DNA from: Gymnogyps californianus
Taxonomy: Eukaryota > Chordata > Aves > Accipitriformes > Cathartidae
Reading direction: 5' to 3'
Assembly (NCBI RefSeq): GCF_018139145.2
Contig: NC_059478.1
Location: 29,139,001-29,203,000, forward strand
DNA: 64,000 bases
The position numbers were made by a program, and so were the translations under genes. The first letter of the stretch is position 1; each line of letters opens with the position of its first letter. This document shows, in pieces, positions 60,801-64,000 of this stretch. The notes under the pieces were generated by a model that was not told the DNA's origin, searched no databases, and was given only the letters and a program-made list of their open reading frames with translations.

Positions 60801-62576
60801 ATAGAACAAGAATCTTTTTTATTCTATACAAAGAATGACTGAATTTTTACACGTAAGTTTTGATGTGCAATATGTAAATAGCATAACTGTTTATACTGAA
60901 TTTCATATGAGTTGAGAAATTTATCTGCACTGAATTTATCTGAGAAAGTCACTTTAAAAAAATGCATTCTTCATCTACGATTTTAACTTGGGAAGACTTC
61001 TAAAGGGTGTCTATTTTTAAGACAATGCAAGTTCTCCGTGTTGAGGAAAAGGTGGTTCTGTCTCCTTGCATATTAATTTGCAATTATAAAACAATGTCAT
61101 TTCCTTAGAGGAGGTAAAAGCAGAGCTATAAACCGTCAATTTTCTCTTCTGCTGGGAACAATCACTTTAGAAAGAATATTCACTGTGAGGTACGTAGATA
61201 TGAATCTTCCTGACAAACATCTCCATTGGAGAAAAAGGGCTGTCAGAAGACCTCCCATCTCCACATATCAGAATGGGTCATGGGGAAGAAGCTCGTTCAA
61301 AAGGGAGGTAGAAGTGTGCCCCCAAACCCCACAGGCATACAAACATGGAGCTAGCCTGGAGAACAGTAAATACAAGTCAAATATGTGTTACGTCTGACTT
61401 CACCAGTTTTGCAGAAAAGCAGCAATTCTATGGCAGACAGCATTGGAAAGCAGACCTAGCTCATTGCTCTGTTCTCAAAGCCCTTTACACAGAAACTCCC
61501 CCAAAAGATCAATAAAGAGCAAAAAGATAAAGGGCTCTCCTTTGGGAAAAGCAGAGCGCTGAGCCAAGGGAGCCTGCTCCGACCCCAGCTTCTTAACACA
61601 GGAAACATTGCTATATGACCTCTTTAAACATGGACAGCTCAAGTTAGGCAAATCTAAGAACAATCGTTTTAAGGAACTGACTGTCACAGTAACTCCTGTA
61701 CTGCTGTGCAGCCAGTGCAATATTGCTGTTTCTTAAGTGACCTTCAAGGACTTACTCTTTAAATTTGATATAAACTTCAGATCATGTTTGTTCTGATGAA
61801 AAAACTGTTTCCTAAGGACCTCCCATTTTTAAACTTGTCGAAGAAGTGATGCAGTTTTATACTGTCATCACCTTCCCCCCCCAAATCCTCAGTAAATCAT
61901 TCAGTCGCTACAAGCAGCAGACTTGGCATGAAAACCAAATGAAAGAAAAAGTCAAGATACTTGCATAAGGGAGACCATTTTTTTTTCACCAGCAAATTTC
62001 TTATAGAAGCAAAAATGTGACTAGTAAAAGCTGGTAATGAGAAGCTTTCCTTGCGCAACTGGAAATGCCCAGGATTCAGAGCTCCTCCCTGCTGTGTTTC
62101 TTGTGCACTGAGATTTTCTCACACCATTTCAACTAAGTAGGTACTTGGAAAAAGTGATGCTTCCTCCTCAACTGCTAGCAGGATGAATTCAAACAAGCAT
62201 TTATAGCTAACTGAGGTTAAATCAGTGAATCTTTAAAGTTTTGTTGTTTGGTTTTTTCCAGTTGTTCCCCTTTATGATGTAGCTTGCTTAGTAAATGTTG
62301 CGAAGGCAAGAAAAAGGCACACGATTGAAAAATGAATTACACAGATGTAAGTATTCAAAAAGCCACTGTTGGAAAAACAATATTTTTCAGGGTTACGGTT
62401 GGTTTGAGACGTTTTTTGCCATGTCATTACACTAGATTAATGTTTTATGCATCACCTTCAAAATTTTACATGATTTGGTTTCTCACTGACTTGAAAGAGA
62501 AGGAAAAATAATTCTAAAGTGTCAGTAATTTTCTGCACCAAAGTTTGCAACAAACAGGACATCAAAGAAGAAAAAG
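60800..62576 (-). other. Probable TTC39A 3' UTR
   Basis: AT-rich sequence downstream of the TTC39A stop codon on the minus strand, ending near the AATAAA at 60818-60823. No introns or repeats are recognised. The 3' limit is inferred from the poly(A) signal only. Confidence 0.5.
60818..60823 (-). promoter_or_regulatory. Probable TTC39A poly(A) signal
   Basis: TTTATT on the plus strand reads AATAAA on the minus strand, about 1.75 kb after the TTC39A stop codon. It is the first canonical signal I find after the stop on that strand. Confidence 0.45.

Positions 62577-64000
<1,424 letters not shown>

Noticed and set aside
60616..60804. 62-codon plus-strand ORF in the TTC39A 3' UTR region
   Set aside because: No recognisable family, and it lies antisense to probable TTC39A UTR. 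Treated as chance.

Overview
This is a vertebrate nuclear segment, almost certainly from a bird. It has single-copy genes with long introns, a CpG-island promoter, CR1 LINE copies with the typical avian 3' end (a short tail repeating ATTCTATG), and two endogenous-retrovirus LTRs of types common in non-galliform birds. There are no operons, CRISPR arrays or bacterial features. The gene order RNF11 (+) then TTC39A (-) matches the tetrapod block FAF1-CDKN2C-C1orf185-RNF11-TTC39A-EPS15 (human 1p32; to my knowledge chicken chromosome 8).

Layout. 1-19.7 kb is AT-rich flank upstream of RNF11. It holds three CR1 fragments (5.2, 13.9 and 15.3 kb), a complete solo LTR with a probable target-site duplication (9.45-10.59 kb), a short tandem duplication, an AT-palindrome cluster, and a few exon-like open segments of low confidence. 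One or two of these could belong to a C1orf185-like gene. 19.78-21.26 kb is a dense CpG island containing the RNF11 promoter, a four-copy GGGGCC tract, a short upstream ORF and RNF11 coding exon 1. 20.67-50.78 kb is RNF11 intron 1 (about 30 kb), with one truncated LTR, a diverged roughly 105-bp duplicated segment, a 17-bp tandem repeat and several GC/CpG-rich patches, the strongest 1.1 kb before exon 2. Exons 2 and 3 lie at 50.78-50.95 and 51.55-51.72 kb, followed by a long AT-rich 3' UTR with several poly(A) signals. 54.3-60.8 kb is intergenic or distal UTR sequence with one CR1 copy. The last coding exon and 3' UTR of TTC39A lie on the minus strand at 62.7-60.8 kb, so RNF11 and TTC39A converge.

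Function. RNF11 is a small membrane-anchored RING-H2 E3 adaptor that works with NEDD4-family ligases and the A20 complex, and it is complete here: three exons join in frame to 154 codons, the human length. TTC39A is a tetratricopeptide-repeat protein of which only the C-terminal 39 residues fall in the window. The two genes are syntenic neighbours, not known pathway partners. I see no clear previously undescribed system. The observations most worth checking are the candidate C1orf185-like exon, the minus-strand exon-like segment at 10.95 kb, the RNF11 uORF and GGGGCC tract, the duplicated intronic segment, and the CpG patch before exon 2.
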